Shown piece by piece: positions 17,898 to 27,081 of a DNA stretch of 64,000 nucleotides. The number at the start of each line of letters is the position of its first letter. Position 1 is the first letter of the stretch. The stretch lies in the NCBI GenBank assembly GCA_964489705.1, contig CAZAZQ010000001.1, positions 124,001 through 188,000 on the forward strand. Reading direction: 5' to 3'. The position numbers and the translations under genes are program-made. The notes below the pieces were generated by a model. That model was not told where the DNA came from. It worked only from the letters and a program-made list of their open reading frames with translations, and did not search any database. This DNA comes from CAZAZQ01 sp964489705. GTDB lineage: Bacteria > Zixibacteria > MSB-5A5 > GN15 > FEB-12.

Positions 17898-19364
17898 TTA
17901 TCCAGCCGCCGCCTGCTTGGGAGTCAACGCCTTCACATTCGGACCGAGTCGTCTCATCTCTCCTTCCGAAAGCGATTCTTTACCTTCCGCATCTCGCTGG
18001 GAACGATATTCGCGAGCTTGAGCAACCAACGCCGCCGCCCACTCGGTCACCCCGGAGGCATGGATATGAGTATATGCCGCCAGCACCCGCCGATAAATCA
18101 AGCCGTCCTGTTTCCCACCGACACCGGTTCCGGTGAGCATCGTCAGGCAGGTCTCAACCTCTTCCCCGCCTGCTTCCACGCCGGTATAATGGAACTCGTG
18201 CCCTTTCATCTCGCTTCCCACTTGGAAATACGGATTGTCCTTCTCCACTCGAAGATGGGTATACCCGTGCCCGGCCGGTTTCTTCCGCCAAACGACCTCG
18301 ACGGGAAAAACACCCGCCATCGGATAGGTTCGGTTTTCTATCCGCAGAGAGCGGGAGAGCATTATCAAGCCGCCGCATTCGGCATAAATCGGCAAACCGG
18401 CATCGGCGCGGCATTTTATATCTTCGAGTAAGCGACGATTTGCCGCCAAGCGACTGGCATGAGTCTCCGGGAAGCCGCCGCCGATATAAAGGGCATCAAC
18501 GGCGGGTAGTTCATTATCATGGAGGGAATCAATCGGAACCAGCTCGGCACCGTTTTGCTCCAACGCCTCCAGATTTTCAGGATAATAGAAGGTAAAAACG
18601 CTGTCTTTGAAGTAGCCGATTTTCACCTCCGCCGTTTTTTTCTTTTCTTTTTCGTTTTCGAGCACGTCCAAGGGAGGCGCTTCGGCAGCCAAACGAATCA
18701 AAGCATCAATGTCGAGGTACTTATCAGCAAGCTCCGCCAGCCGGGAGACAAACTGGGTCGAGGTATCAAACTCCGACGGCGGCACCAAACCCAAATGGCG
18801 TCCCGGAATCAAGGACGCTTCTTTTCCCAGTTTGGGGATAACTCCCACGACGGGCAAACGGCAAAAGCGTTTGACGGCATTTGTGATAATTTCCTCATGC
18901 CGCGGTCCGGCAACGCTATTGAGGATAACTCCGGCGATACGCACTTGCGGGTCGAAAGCGACACAGCCGTTGATTATCGCCGCCACGGTGCGGGTGACTT
19001 TCGTGACGTCCACCACCAACACGACCGGTGCTTTCAGTAACTTGGCAAGTTCCGCCGTGCTGTGGGTACCGACGACGTCCTTGCCGTCGTAGAGTCCTCG
19101 ATTCCCTTCGATAAGAGCAAACTCGCTGTGGCGGGCGTGAAGAACAAAAGAACGGTAGGCCTCATCAGAAGCGACGAGGTAGGTGTCGAGATTCCGACAC
19201 GCTACCCCGGACACATACGTCAGCCATGCAGCGTCTATATAATCCGGTCCTTTCTTAAAGGTCGAAAGGACCAGCTTTCTTCTTTGTAACGCGGCGGCGA
19301 GGCTCAGACTGACCAAAGTCTTCCCCGTGTCCCCGGCAACGCCAGCGATGACCAGCCGCGGCAT
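17898..19364 (-). CDS. dsrN: DsrN, cobyrinic acid a,c-diamide synthase homolog (siroheme amidase)
   Basis: 488 residues from ATG at 19364, which follows GGGAGTGAGA. Longer in-frame starts exist but would overlap dsrD, so they were rejected. The N-terminal half has a P-loop dethiobiotin-synthetase-like fold (VIAGVAGDTGKTLVSLSL). The C-terminal half is a class-I glutamine amidotransferase with the GGGFPE motif and the nucleophile in PIYAECGGL. Homologs next to dsrAB convert siroheme to siroheme amide. Cobyrinate amidation remains possible because no other cbi genes are present here to decide. Confidence 0.9.
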   Translation of the reverse strand: MPRLVIAGVAGDTGKTLVSLSLAAALQRRKLVLSTFKKGPDYIDAAWLTYVSGVACRNLDTYLVASDEAYRSFVLHARHSEFALIEGNRGLYDGKDVVGTHSTAELAKLLKAPVVLVVDVTKVTRTVAAIINGCVAFDPQVRIAGVILNSVAGPRHEEIITNAVKRFCRLPVVGVIPKLGKEASLIPGRHLGLVPPSEFDTSTQFVSRLAELADKYLDIDALIRLAAEAPPLDVLENEKEKKKTAEVKIGYFKDSVFTFYYPENLEALEQNGAELVPIDSLHDNELPAVDALYIGGGFPETHASRLAANRRLLEDIKCRADAGLPIYAECGGLIMLSRSLRIENRTYPMAGVFPVEVVWRKKPAGHGYTHLRVEKDNPYFQVGSEMKGHEFHYTGVEAGGEEVETCLTMLTGTGVGGKQDGLIYRRVLAAYTHIHASGVTEWAAALVAQAREYRSQRDAEGKESLSEGEMRRLGPNVKALTPKQAAAG

Positions 19365-19401
19365 TCTCACTCCCATAGAAGTCCACCCCGAGCGCCGGGA
19401 G

Positions 19402-19647
19402 CTAATCGTTCGCAGCGCCCTCTTGATGCGGAAGTTCGATGTAACTCCCTCCGAAGTAGGTGTACACACACCGACCCGAATTAATGAGGGATTTGATAGC
19501 CTCTTTGCAGAGCTTCTTGTCCACTTCGTTTCCAAAGAGCTCTATCATGGCTTTGGTCAAATCCATGGCTTTCAACTTCCGTTGGCCCTGGGCTTCCTTC
19601 ACCAGCTTGTACATCGCATCCGCTACTTCTTCAACTGTCTTGGCCAC
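19402..19647 (-). CDS. dsrD: DsrD, small winged-helix protein of dissimilatory sulfite reductase operons
   Basis: 81 residues starting at GTG, with GAGG nine bases upstream. The charged helical N-terminus (VEEVADAMYKLVKEAQG) and the end CVYTYFGGSYIELPH match the DsrD fold. DsrD is found mainly in sulfite, sulfate and thiosulfate reducers and stimulates sulfite reduction by DsrAB. It lies 12 bases after dsrB. Confidence 0.93.
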   Translation of the reverse strand: MAKTVEEVADAMYKLVKEAQGQRKLKAMDLTKAMIELFGNEVDKKLCKEAIKSLINSGRCVYTYFGGSYIELPHQEGAAND

Positions 19648-19659
19648 AACTCATATCCT

Positions 19660-20742
19660 CTAAAAAGTTAAATGTGTTGACCGCTTAAAGGTTAAGCCGG
19701 CATGTTTGAAGTCGTCAATATGCTCCTTCTGGAACTCAATACCGGCGAGTTTGAAGAACTTCGGCCAGCCGATACGGTTTATCCATTCGCCCATGCGCTC
19801 GTACTTACGCGCATGTTTCGCCCACAATTCCACCAGATTCTTCACCGCACTGGTCACTTCGGGCCAGCGAGGCGGATTGTTCGGCAAGTACGGAATTGCC
19901 AGCTTGGAGAACATCGGCTCGCTGCGGGCGTTCGAGACCTTCCCGCCGACCCAAATGGATACGCCGTCGTTCAACGGATCGTTCAGCGGCATCGCCGGAC
20001 AGACCGTGTAGCAGTTGGCGCAGAACATGCAGCGTTCTTCAATCACTTCCACCGAGGGTTGCCCGTTCACGGTGGTCGGACGAATCGCCGCCGTCGGACA
20101 GGCTGCCACGACGTTGGGGATTTCGCACTGTTTACGCAGGGTCTCGTGGTTAATCCGCGGCGGACGGCGATGAACACCCAAAATGGCGATATCGGAGCAG
20201 TGAACCGCCCCGCACATGTTCAAGCAGCACGCCAGTGCAATCCGCAGTTTACCGGGCAGCTTGGTGTCTTCGAAATACTCAATCAGCTCATCCATAACGG
20301 CTTTGACGATACCGGAGGCGTCCGTTGCCGCCGAGTGGCAGTGAATCCACCCTTGGGTATGGACAATACTGGTAATGGCATTGCCGATACCGCCAATCGG
20401 GTGACCCAACGCTTTCAGCTCCTTGATAATCGGCTCGATGTTTTCTTCTTTGGTAGTCATGAACTCCACACTGTGACGGCTGGTAAAGCGGATATATCCG
20501 TCGCAGTATTTGTCCGCCAGATCACAGTACATCCGAATCTTGTCGATACTGAGAAGCCTGCCGGAGGCGGCTCGCACCGTGTAGATTTTGTCGCCGGATT
20601 CAGCCACATGAACCATGACACCGGGTTTTATCAACTCATGGTATTTCCACTTGCCATAGTTCGCCTTGATTACGGGCGGTAAAAACTGCTCGTAATGGGG
20701 GGGGCCGAAATCCGTTCTTCTCTCCTGGGTTGCTTCAGCCAT
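19660..20742 (-). CDS. dsrB: Dissimilatory sulfite reductase beta subunit
   Basis: 360 residues from ATG at 20742 (AGAGG upstream); a TTG two codons earlier was rejected. Forms an alpha2beta2 enzyme with DsrA that reduces sulfite at a coupled siroheme-[4Fe-4S] centre. The siroheme-cluster cysteines appear in ALACCLNMCGAVHC and downstream, and the inserted ferredoxin domain has CMFCANCYTVCP. About 60 bases separate it from dsrA. Confidence 0.97.
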   Translation of the reverse strand: MAEATQERRTDFGPPHYEQFLPPVIKANYGKWKYHELIKPGVMVHVAESGDKIYTVRAASGRLLSIDKIRMYCDLADKYCDGYIRFTSRHSVEFMTTKEENIEPIIKELKALGHPIGGIGNAITSIVHTQGWIHCHSAATDASGIVKAVMDELIEYFEDTKLPGKLRIALACCLNMCGAVHCSDIAILGVHRRPPRINHETLRKQCEIPNVVAACPTAAIRPTTVNGQPSVEVIEERCMFCANCYTVCPAMPLNDPLNDGVSIWVGGKVSNARSEPMFSKLAIPYLPNNPPRWPEVTSAVKNLVELWAKHARKYERMGEWINRIGWPKFFKLAGIEFQKEHIDDFKHAGLTFKRSTHLTF

Positions 20743-20806
20743 ATCCAAACCTCTATTCTATAACGTTATACTTTCCAATTTCCCATGCGGTACCGTCGCG
20801 GGTACC

Positions 20807-22021
20807 TTATCCTTCTTCGCCTTCCTCTTCCTCGTCGTCTTCTTCGTAGTATTCCTCGTAGAAGACATACGGGTTATCCCGTGGAGCGGCAACCATCTCC
20901 GCGACCGGCTCCATGTCGATGGCATCGAGGAAGTTGCCGAAGCCGACCCGCTGGATAAACTCACCGATCCGCTCGCGGTTCTTCCCTTCTTCGCACCAGA
21001 CATCCCAAATCTTCTCCACCGTATCTTTGATGACGGTATACGGAGCCTCAATCTTGATGAATGGGAAGAGCACCGACGAAAGGAGCGCTCCTTCCACAAT
21101 GGGAGCCTTTGCGCCGATGAGAATAGTGGCGCCGCGGTCTTTGCCGGGACGCAAGGCTTTCGGCATCACGTTAATGCAGTGCATGCAGTGACGGCAGAAG
21201 CTGTTTTCGATATGCAGTTCTTTGCCGTCCCAGGCAATGCATTTGCCGGGACAATTTTCAATCACATCGGAGACGATATCCAAACCGCGATCGACGTACT
21301 CTTTCACCGCATCTTGGTCGATTTGGATTTCATCCCGCCAGTTCCCGATAATCGACATATCGGCACGGGCAATCGCGGCGACACAGTCGTTCGGACATCC
21401 CGACATCTTGAATTTGAATTTGTACGGGAACGCCGGACGGTGCAGCTCGTCCTGATAGGTCATGGTCAAATCGTAGGTCAGAGCGAGAGTGTCGTAACAC
21501 GCCCACTCGCACCGAGCGGGACCGACACAACAGCTCGGCGTCCGCACGTCCGAACCGGAACCGCCGATATCGAAATCGATTTTCGCCAGCTCGGCAAAGG
21601 TGGGCTCAAGCTCCTCGGTTCTGGTTCCCAAAAGAATGATATCACCGGTAGAACCGTGCATGTTGGTCAATCTGGAGCCGTGTCTCTCCCACAAGTCACA
21701 AATGTCCCGCAATGCTTTGGTCGTATAGAACCACCCAGCCGGATGGTTGATTCGCATGGTATGGAAATGGGAAATGCCGGGATACTTATCGGGCAAATCC
21801 GAGTATCGGCCGATAACACCGCCGCCGTAGCCCATAACTCCAACAATGCCGCCGTGTTTCCAGTGGCCGATTTTCTCTTGATAGGACTGTTCCAGCTGGC
21901 CGAGAAGGTCTCTCGCCATGGGGCTTTTTTGCGCCGCCATCTTTATCTCTTTGACAAAGCTTGGCCAAGGGCCCTTCTCCAGCTCGTCCAACTTCGGTGT
22001 TTTAGGTAAGGTTTCCGCCAT
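20807..22021 (-). CDS. dsrA: Dissimilatory sulfite reductase alpha subunit
   Basis: 404 residues from ATG at 22021, with GAGGAG and a 5-base spacer; the GTG two codons before it is inside the ribosome site. Siroheme-cluster cysteines lie in CCVGPARCEWAC and SGCPNDC, and the ferredoxin domain shows CRHCMHC. It heads the dsr locus behind a near-consensus promoter. Oddity: the protein ends in an acidic tail of about 15 residues (Glu/Asp/Tyr), which is not usual for DsrA. Confidence 0.98.
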   Translation of the reverse strand: MAETLPKTPKLDELEKGPWPSFVKEIKMAAQKSPMARDLLGQLEQSYQEKIGHWKHGGIVGVMGYGGGVIGRYSDLPDKYPGISHFHTMRINHPAGWFYTTKALRDICDLWERHGSRLTNMHGSTGDIILLGTRTEELEPTFAELAKIDFDIGGSGSDVRTPSCCVGPARCEWACYDTLALTYDLTMTYQDELHRPAFPYKFKFKMSGCPNDCVAAIARADMSIIGNWRDEIQIDQDAVKEYVDRGLDIVSDVIENCPGKCIAWDGKELHIENSFCRHCMHCINVMPKALRPGKDRGATILIGAKAPIVEGALLSSVLFPFIKIEAPYTVIKDTVEKIWDVWCEEGKNRERIGEFIQRVGFGNFLDAIDMEPVAEMVAAPRDNPYVFYEEYYEEDDEEEEGEEG

Positions 22022-22190
22022 GTTCACTCCTCATCTATACAGGTATCATTCTTTATGTGCATATTCCTTTTATTTCTCTGAAAACACTTCTCTGTCCGGA
22101 GGCTCAAGGAATCAATATGAGGCTGCCAAACTTTCGTCATCGCCATCATGCCTGCCTTAGTATGCTAAAAATTTCACTTTCTCCATTTAC

Positions 22191-22219
22191 TTTATAACCA
22201 TTTCTCATCCTTTCGTCAA
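22191..22219 (-). promoter_or_regulatory. Sigma70-type promoter of the dsr locus
   Basis: On the minus strand TTGACG (22219-22214) and TATAAA (22196-22191) are separated by exactly 17 bases, near-consensus for the housekeeping sigma factor. The transcript would begin near 22184, giving an untranslated leader of about 160 bases before dsrA. No open frame lies in that leader. Confidence 0.75.
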
Positions 22220-22574
22220 GAGAAAATTGTGAAAAAATTCATTATCTTTTTTTTCGACAGAAAAGGTTCTCTTTTTACTTTTTAGGCGCAAAAATATCGT
22301 TATTTATTGTATATCAATAGGTTATAACGATAACATAACAGATGGCGGATGATTCGTCTCTTTTTGTCCCGAGAAAGAAAAAATAAAAATATTGCATATC
22401 TTGAAACAGAACGACTTAAAACGAAAAGAAATCCCCCGTTTTCGCTTTCAGAAAAAATACCCCCTTTTTCTCGACCAAGACATTTGAGAAAAAGCCGGAA
22501 ATTCCGCTTTATTTTGGTGTTATTCACTCCATTTTAGACTTTCTTTCACAAGCTGTTTCGGGACAAGGAAATAT
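22220..22574. other. AT-rich non-coding spacer between qmoB and the dsr promoter
   Basis: No credible gene on either strand. The stretch is rich in A/T runs and contains the dyad described separately. Short frames here (62-75 codons) have no ribosome sites and low-complexity translations. Confidence 0.7.
22295..22332. promoter_or_regulatory. Large imperfect dyad, possible operator
   Basis: TATCGTTAT at 22295-22303 is mirrored by ATAACGATA at 22324-22332, and between them TATTG and CAATA form a second inner inverted pair around TATAT. It lies about 75 bases upstream of the -35 box of the dsr promoter, where an activator or redox regulator could bind. The function is inferred only from symmetry and place. 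Confidence 0.35.
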
Positions 22575-22613
22575 GAAAAGGCGCCCTCTTTTTTTCGAAG
22601 AGGACGCCTTTTC
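22575..22613 (-). terminator. Terminator after qmoB
   Basis: Hairpin GAAAAGGCG-CCTCTT paired with AAGAGG-CGCCTTTTC around a short loop, with one mismatch, 25 bases past the qmoB stop. It closes the qmoAB unit. Confidence 0.8.
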
Positions 22614-22637
22614 TCAACCAAAAAACAGGAGATGATA

Positions 22638-24896
22638 TTACATGCCTTTGTATGGATTGGGACCAACCGTATCCATAACTTCGAGGAAATCGTCGAAGAT
22701 TTTCGGAATCTTGTCGTAATCGGAGATAGCCACCTCATGGATTTGCACTCTATCCTCTTCGAGGACAAGCTGTTTGAGTTTTTCTCGTACATTGTCCATA
22801 CGATACTCCGCCAGCTCACTCCCTCGAATGAAATGGCACTGGTAGTCGTCGCCTTTCTTGCATCCTAAGAGAATGACGCCGTCAAACCCCGACGCCAGCG
22901 CATCGCTGATCCAAATGGTATTGACCGAGCCCAGACACCGGAGAGGAATTATCCTCACCATCGAGTTGTACTGCAAGCGCTTCATGCCAGCCATATCGAC
23001 CGCCGGCATAGCGTCGTTTTCACAGACAAAACAGAGAATACGCGGTTTCTCCTCGAACTCGTCCGGAATGTGAATCGTCTTAATCATGCTGGAGATGATA
23101 TTTACGTTGTAATTCTTGAACGAGACTATCCGCTCCGGACAAGCTCCCATACACACTCCGCAGCGACGGCAACGGAACGGATTGGGCAAAGGCGTTCCCT
23201 TGTCATCTTCGTCCAACGCTCCGAACGGACACTCTTCGGTGCAGCGTTTACACTGAGTACAGCGTTGCATAAAGAATTCAGGGAAAGTCAAATCGCCGGA
23301 ACGCGGGTGCAATGCCGCACCTTTGGCAACCGATTCCACCGCTTGGATGGATTTCATCGCCGCCCCGTAAGCATCGTTGATACTGGAGGCAAAATCCATC
23401 GGCGCCCGCACCGCCCCCGCGGCATAAATCGCCGTGCGGCGGGTCTCATACGGGAAGCAAATGAAGTGCGAATCGGGAAAACCGTACTTCAGGGTCGGCA
23501 AGTCGGTTCCTTGACGGTAGGTGAGATTGAGGATTTTCGCCCCCTTCTCAGCACTCTCCGCTTCTTTCTTGCCGTCAGCAGTCATCCCTTCTTGAGAAGC
23601 CTCCTCTGATGCTTCTCCTTCCGTTGTTTCTGCTGCTTCTTCGGGTTCTTCTTCTTCATCCACTTTGGTCGTAGGAACCATGCCGGTGGCAAGGACGACC
23701 ATATCGGCGCTGATGGTAATATCTTCGCCCAGCAACGTCTCCTCCACCCGGATTGCCAACTTGCCGTCGGCTTGCTTGGTCACTCCGGCTATCTCCCCCT
23801 TGGTCAAAAAGATAGCATCGTCGTCCTGCACCGTGGCGTAAAACCGCTCGAACTGCGCCGGAGAGCGGAGATCTTTGTAGATAATGTAAATCTTCGCATC
23901 GGGATATTGCTCCCGAACATACAACGCCTGCTTGAGAGAAACCCGACAGCAGACTGCCGAGCAATAGGGCAGGTGTTCTTGGTCGCGTGAACCGGCACAT
24001 TGAATAAAAGCAACACTGGTAGGCGCTTTGCCGTCGGAAGGACGTTTTATCCCGCCGTTCGCTGCCATTTCCTCCATCTGGATATTGGTAATCACATCAG
24101 GCGAAACACCGAAGCCCCACTTGCCCAATTTATTCGGATCGTACGGTTTCCAGCCGGTTGCTTGAATAATCGAGCCGACCATAATCGGCTGGGGCTGGCT
24201 GCCGTTTTTCAATGTGACTTCAAACTTCCCCGGTTGTCCGGACGTGCGCTCGATCACGGTAGAGGTAAAAACGGTAATGTTGGGGTCGTTCTCCACTTCT
24301 TGGATAAGCTGTTGCACCCCGGAATCTTCCGGTTCCCGGTACGGAGGCTTCTTGGGGAACACTTTCTTGAACTTGGTTGCCCAGCCGCCCAACTGCGGCT
24401 CTTTCTCCACGAGGTAGACTTTGTACCCCGCCGCCGCGGCTGACTTGGCGGCAGTCATCCCCGCCATACCGCCCCCCACCACCAAGATATCCTTGCTGGT
24501 CTCTTCCGTATACGGCTCCGGCGGCTCGCTATGCTGTACCCGCACGATGCCCATATTGAGGTAGTCTTCCGCCAGCATCTGGGTATCTTCGTCGTTTGGG
24601 GGATGGCACCATGCTACCTGTTCCCGCAGGTTGACACGGTCGGTTACGAGGTCGGGACCGAAATCGAACAACTCCGGGAAAACCCGTCCCGAACAAGCGG
24701 CAATAACAATTCGGTTCAGCTCTTCATTTTTGATGTCGGCTTTGATTTCGTCGACGCACTCTTTGGTACAGAGAACCGGAAAACTCTTACAGACCGCCAC
24801 TTTCTTACCGGCAGCTTCTTTTTCCAGTTTCTCAATATCGATGGACGAGCCGATTTCACATCCTTTACAAATATAGACACCAACTTTCGTATCCAT
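22638..24896 (-). CDS. qmoB: QmoB-like HdrA-MvhD fusion flavoprotein
   Basis: 752 residues. In order: a cysteine-bearing N-terminal domain (GVYICKGCEIGSSID), an HdrA-type FAD domain (DILVVGGGMAGMTAAKSA), an acidic low-complexity insert near 420-460, two ferredoxin clusters (CTQCKRCTEECPFG and CRRCGVCMGACPE), and a C-terminal MvhD-like domain (ILCFVCENDA, RCLGSVN, LLGCKKGDDYQC). This order is that of QmoB, which with QmoA and QmoC links the quinone pool to APS reductase. ATG behind CAAGGAGGTAAGG, 4 bases after qmoA. No qmoC follows; a terminator does. Confidence 0.92.
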   Translation of the reverse strand: MDTKVGVYICKGCEIGSSIDIEKLEKEAAGKKVAVCKSFPVLCTKECVDEIKADIKNEELNRIVIAACSGRVFPELFDFGPDLVTDRVNLREQVAWCHPPNDEDTQMLAEDYLNMGIVRVQHSEPPEPYTEETSKDILVVGGGMAGMTAAKSAAAAGYKVYLVEKEPQLGGWATKFKKVFPKKPPYREPEDSGVQQLIQEVENDPNITVFTSTVIERTSGQPGKFEVTLKNGSQPQPIMVGSIIQATGWKPYDPNKLGKWGFGVSPDVITNIQMEEMAANGGIKRPSDGKAPTSVAFIQCAGSRDQEHLPYCSAVCCRVSLKQALYVREQYPDAKIYIIYKDLRSPAQFERFYATVQDDDAIFLTKGEIAGVTKQADGKLAIRVEETLLGEDITISADMVVLATGMVPTTKVDEEEEPEEAAETTEGEASEEASQEGMTADGKKEAESAEKGAKILNLTYRQGTDLPTLKYGFPDSHFICFPYETRRTAIYAAGAVRAPMDFASSINDAYGAAMKSIQAVESVAKGAALHPRSGDLTFPEFFMQRCTQCKRCTEECPFGALDEDDKGTPLPNPFRCRRCGVCMGACPERIVSFKNYNVNIISSMIKTIHIPDEFEEKPRILCFVCENDAMPAVDMAGMKRLQYNSMVRIIPLRCLGSVNTIWISDALASGFDGVILLGCKKGDDYQCHFIRGSELAEYRMDNVREKLKQLVLEEDRVQIHEVAISDYDKIPKIFDDFLEVMDTVGPNPYKGM

Positions 24897-24900
24897 GACC

Positions 24901-26178
24901 TTACCTCCTTGCCCCGACGGTTATCGCTTTCAATGCCGCACCGGTGGCATCTTGCACCGACGCCGAGACATCACCGGGGCGCACCGCCGTTCCCGCTCCG
25001 ATAACCCCTCCGGGGGCATCCTGAACCAGAAATCCGAACTCATCGCGAGGAACATCCAGCGGCGGCGGCTCATCAGCCGTATTGGGCACCATCCCGGTCG
25101 CCAACACCGCTAACTCCACCTCTGTTTGCGTAATTTCTCCGGTCAGGGTGTTTTCGGCATGGAGAATCGGATTGCCGGTGGCGGGGTTTTCTTCTATTTT
25201 CGCCACTTTGCCGCGGTGGAAGTGAATCTTCTCGTCATTCTGCATCTTGACGTAGAAATCTTCCCACCGCCCCGGCGAACGCACGTCGATGTAGAAGATA
25301 TGAATATCTGCATCGGGATATTGCGAGCGGACGTAGGTGGCTTCTTTCATCGACGCCATGCAACAAATAGCGGAGCAATACGGCAGGTGGTTCTCATCGC
25401 GCGAACCGGCACATTGAACGAAGCCGATACTCTTGATTTCCTTCTTGTCGGAAGGACGGAGGATTTTCCCCTCGGTGGGTCCATTGGGTGAAGCAAGCCG
25501 CTCCATCATCATGTTGGTAATGACGTTCGGAATCTTCCCAAAGCCGAGGTTGTCAAGCTTGGTCGCATCGTAAGGTTTCCAACCGGTCGCCCAGACGACA
25601 GCTTTCACTTTGGCAACGACCGTCCGGGGCTGCATTTCCAAGTCGATAGCGCCGTACTGGCAGGCTTCGACGCACTTTTTCATGCGCTCGTCTTTCACGT
25701 AGCGAGGATCGATAACGTAACGGAAGGGATACGCCATCAAGTGAGGCAAATAAATGGCTTTTGTTTTGTCCATGCCGAAGTTGAAGTCGTTGTCTCGCTC
25801 GATTTCGCAGACTTTGGCGCACTCGCCGCAGGCTGTGCATTTTTCGTTCACGTAGCGCGGAGAAATCTTGATGGTCACCTCGTAATTTCCCGGAGAGCCG
25901 GAGATCTTCTCCACCTCGGCAAGAGTCAAAACTCGGATGTAGGGATTGACACGGATTCTCTTAAGGTTGATTTCAATCCCACAGGTCGGCGGGCAGAGCT
26001 TAGGAAAATATTGAAAAGAAGCGGCGACCCGTCCGCCCAAGGAAGGGAGCCGCTCGAGAAGGATGACGTGCCTGCCGATCTCAGCCGTCTCGATTGCCGT
26101 GGTCGTTCCCGCGGGACCGCCGCCAACGACCAAGGTATCGGCTGTGATTTCGTCTTGGACCGGTTCGTATTCGGCCAT
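24901..26178 (-). CDS. qmoA: QmoA-like HdrA-type flavoprotein
   Basis: 425 residues. FAD site at the N-terminus (TLVVGGGPAGTTTAIETA), then a cysteine pair in FPKLCPPTCGIEI, one [4Fe-4S] site (CTACGECAKVCEIER) and the CAGSRDENHLPYCSAICC motif shared with HdrA. Shorter than methanogen HdrA and without an MvhD domain, as expected for QmoA. ATG behind TAAGGAG, with its own promoter about 150 bases upstream. No aprBA or sat is beside it, so the electron partner may differ from APS reductase. Confidence 0.92.
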   Translation of the reverse strand: MAEYEPVQDEITADTLVVGGGPAGTTTAIETAEIGRHVILLERLPSLGGRVAASFQYFPKLCPPTCGIEINLKRIRVNPYIRVLTLAEVEKISGSPGNYEVTIKISPRYVNEKCTACGECAKVCEIERDNDFNFGMDKTKAIYLPHLMAYPFRYVIDPRYVKDERMKKCVEACQYGAIDLEMQPRTVVAKVKAVVWATGWKPYDATKLDNLGFGKIPNVITNMMMERLASPNGPTEGKILRPSDKKEIKSIGFVQCAGSRDENHLPYCSAICCMASMKEATYVRSQYPDADIHIFYIDVRSPGRWEDFYVKMQNDEKIHFHRGKVAKIEENPATGNPILHAENTLTGEITQTEVELAVLATGMVPNTADEPPPLDVPRDEFGFLVQDAPGGVIGAGTAVRPGDVSASVQDATGAALKAITVGARR

Positions 26179-26322
26179 GGGACACTCCTTACACTCTATC
26201 GCCCCGGTTGACCGGGACTTCTATTCCGTACCTATTCTTTCTCATACTTGTGAAAAAAGTAACAATCATAGCCATAACTTCAGGCAGATTTTTTCTTCTG
26301 CCTTCCTACTACTTTGTGATAA

Positions 26323-26351
26323 AAATAACATGCTTCAAAGCGTTTTGTCAA
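26323..26351 (-). promoter_or_regulatory. Sigma70-type promoter of qmoAB
   Basis: Minus strand: perfect TTGACA (26351-26346), 17-base spacer, TTATTT (26328-26323). The leader to qmoA is about 140 bases and holds two small hairpins (an AGGCAGA/TCTGCCT pair near 26282-26303 and a CCCGGT/ACCGGG pair near 26202-26216). Confidence 0.6.
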
Positions 26352-26500
26352 GCGCTTATCTTCCTATGGTTCGCTCTTTTTTGCTATCATATTGACATTC
26401 AATTGGATACAAAGGGGCGGGTGAGTTCTGCCACAGAACATCCCAAAGACAATCCCCTTCCCCTTCAAGAAATACCGGTAATAATTGGAAAAACCTTCCG

Positions 26501-26896
26501 CTATTCCTCTTCCTCTTCAATGTCAAACAGCTTTGACTTTTCCCATACCTCCCCTAACACGAGGGCGGCTTCTTTGTCGGCAATCGACACAAATTTCTCG
26601 GGCACCAACAAAGAAAACCCCCCACCGGCAGGTGCAAAAGAGGCGATTCCCATTTGGCCGGTTTCTCCGAAAAAGCCCGACGAGGACGAAATCACCGCCG
26701 GAATCTCTTTTTCGTGCAATACTTCCAGAACCATTTGGGCGAATTGAGGAGAGGTTAAGCGGGCAATCTCTATCCAGTCCTTGTATTCCTCTCCTTTTTT
26801 ATCCTCTTCCAACCGATCTACCAGCGGCTCGTCACAATCGGGACAACGGAAAATCCCCTCTTCGTATTCATACCGGCACTTGGGACAAAACGGCAT
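26501..26896 (-). CDS. Small zinc-ribbon protein with a DUF2007-like signalling domain
   Basis: 131 residues from ATG at 26896, behind AGGAGG. A frame reaching up to 27022 has no ribosome site and was not used. The N-terminus is a zinc ribbon with two CxxC pairs (FCPKCRYEYEEGIFRCPDCDE). The rest (about 45-125) has the beta-alpha-beta pattern of DUF2007-type putative signal-transducing proteins (WIEIARLTSPQFAQMVLEVL, then EIPAVISSSSG). It ends in an acidic tail. It stands alone between qmoA and nfo, and its role is unknown. Confidence 0.7.
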   Translation of the reverse strand: MPFCPKCRYEYEEGIFRCPDCDEPLVDRLEEDKKGEEYKDWIEIARLTSPQFAQMVLEVLHEKEIPAVISSSSGFFGETGQMGIASFAPAGGGFSLLVPEKFVSIADKEAALVLGEVWEKSKLFDIEEEEE

Positions 26897-27081
26897 GTAA
26901 AACCTCCTACCAAGACCTTTTATTTCCTTGTTGGTAAGATACTCATCGCTACCTACGGTATTCAAGAAAATTCTTGCTTTCCTTTCCCCTGCTCTTCCCG
27001 ACAAAAACTTATCGATTGTCACAAAGGAAAGAAAAGCGTATCTTTTCCCTCGGAATGAAAACGCGCATTCAATGAGGATAT

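Noticed and set aside
19376..19535. Longer DsrN start
   Set aside because: Would overlap dsrD; the ATG at 19364 has a strong ribosome site and begins the P-loop domain at the usual place.
19702..20682. 326-codon plus-strand frame
   Set aside because: Antisense to dsrB; histidine- and arginine-rich translation with no domain.
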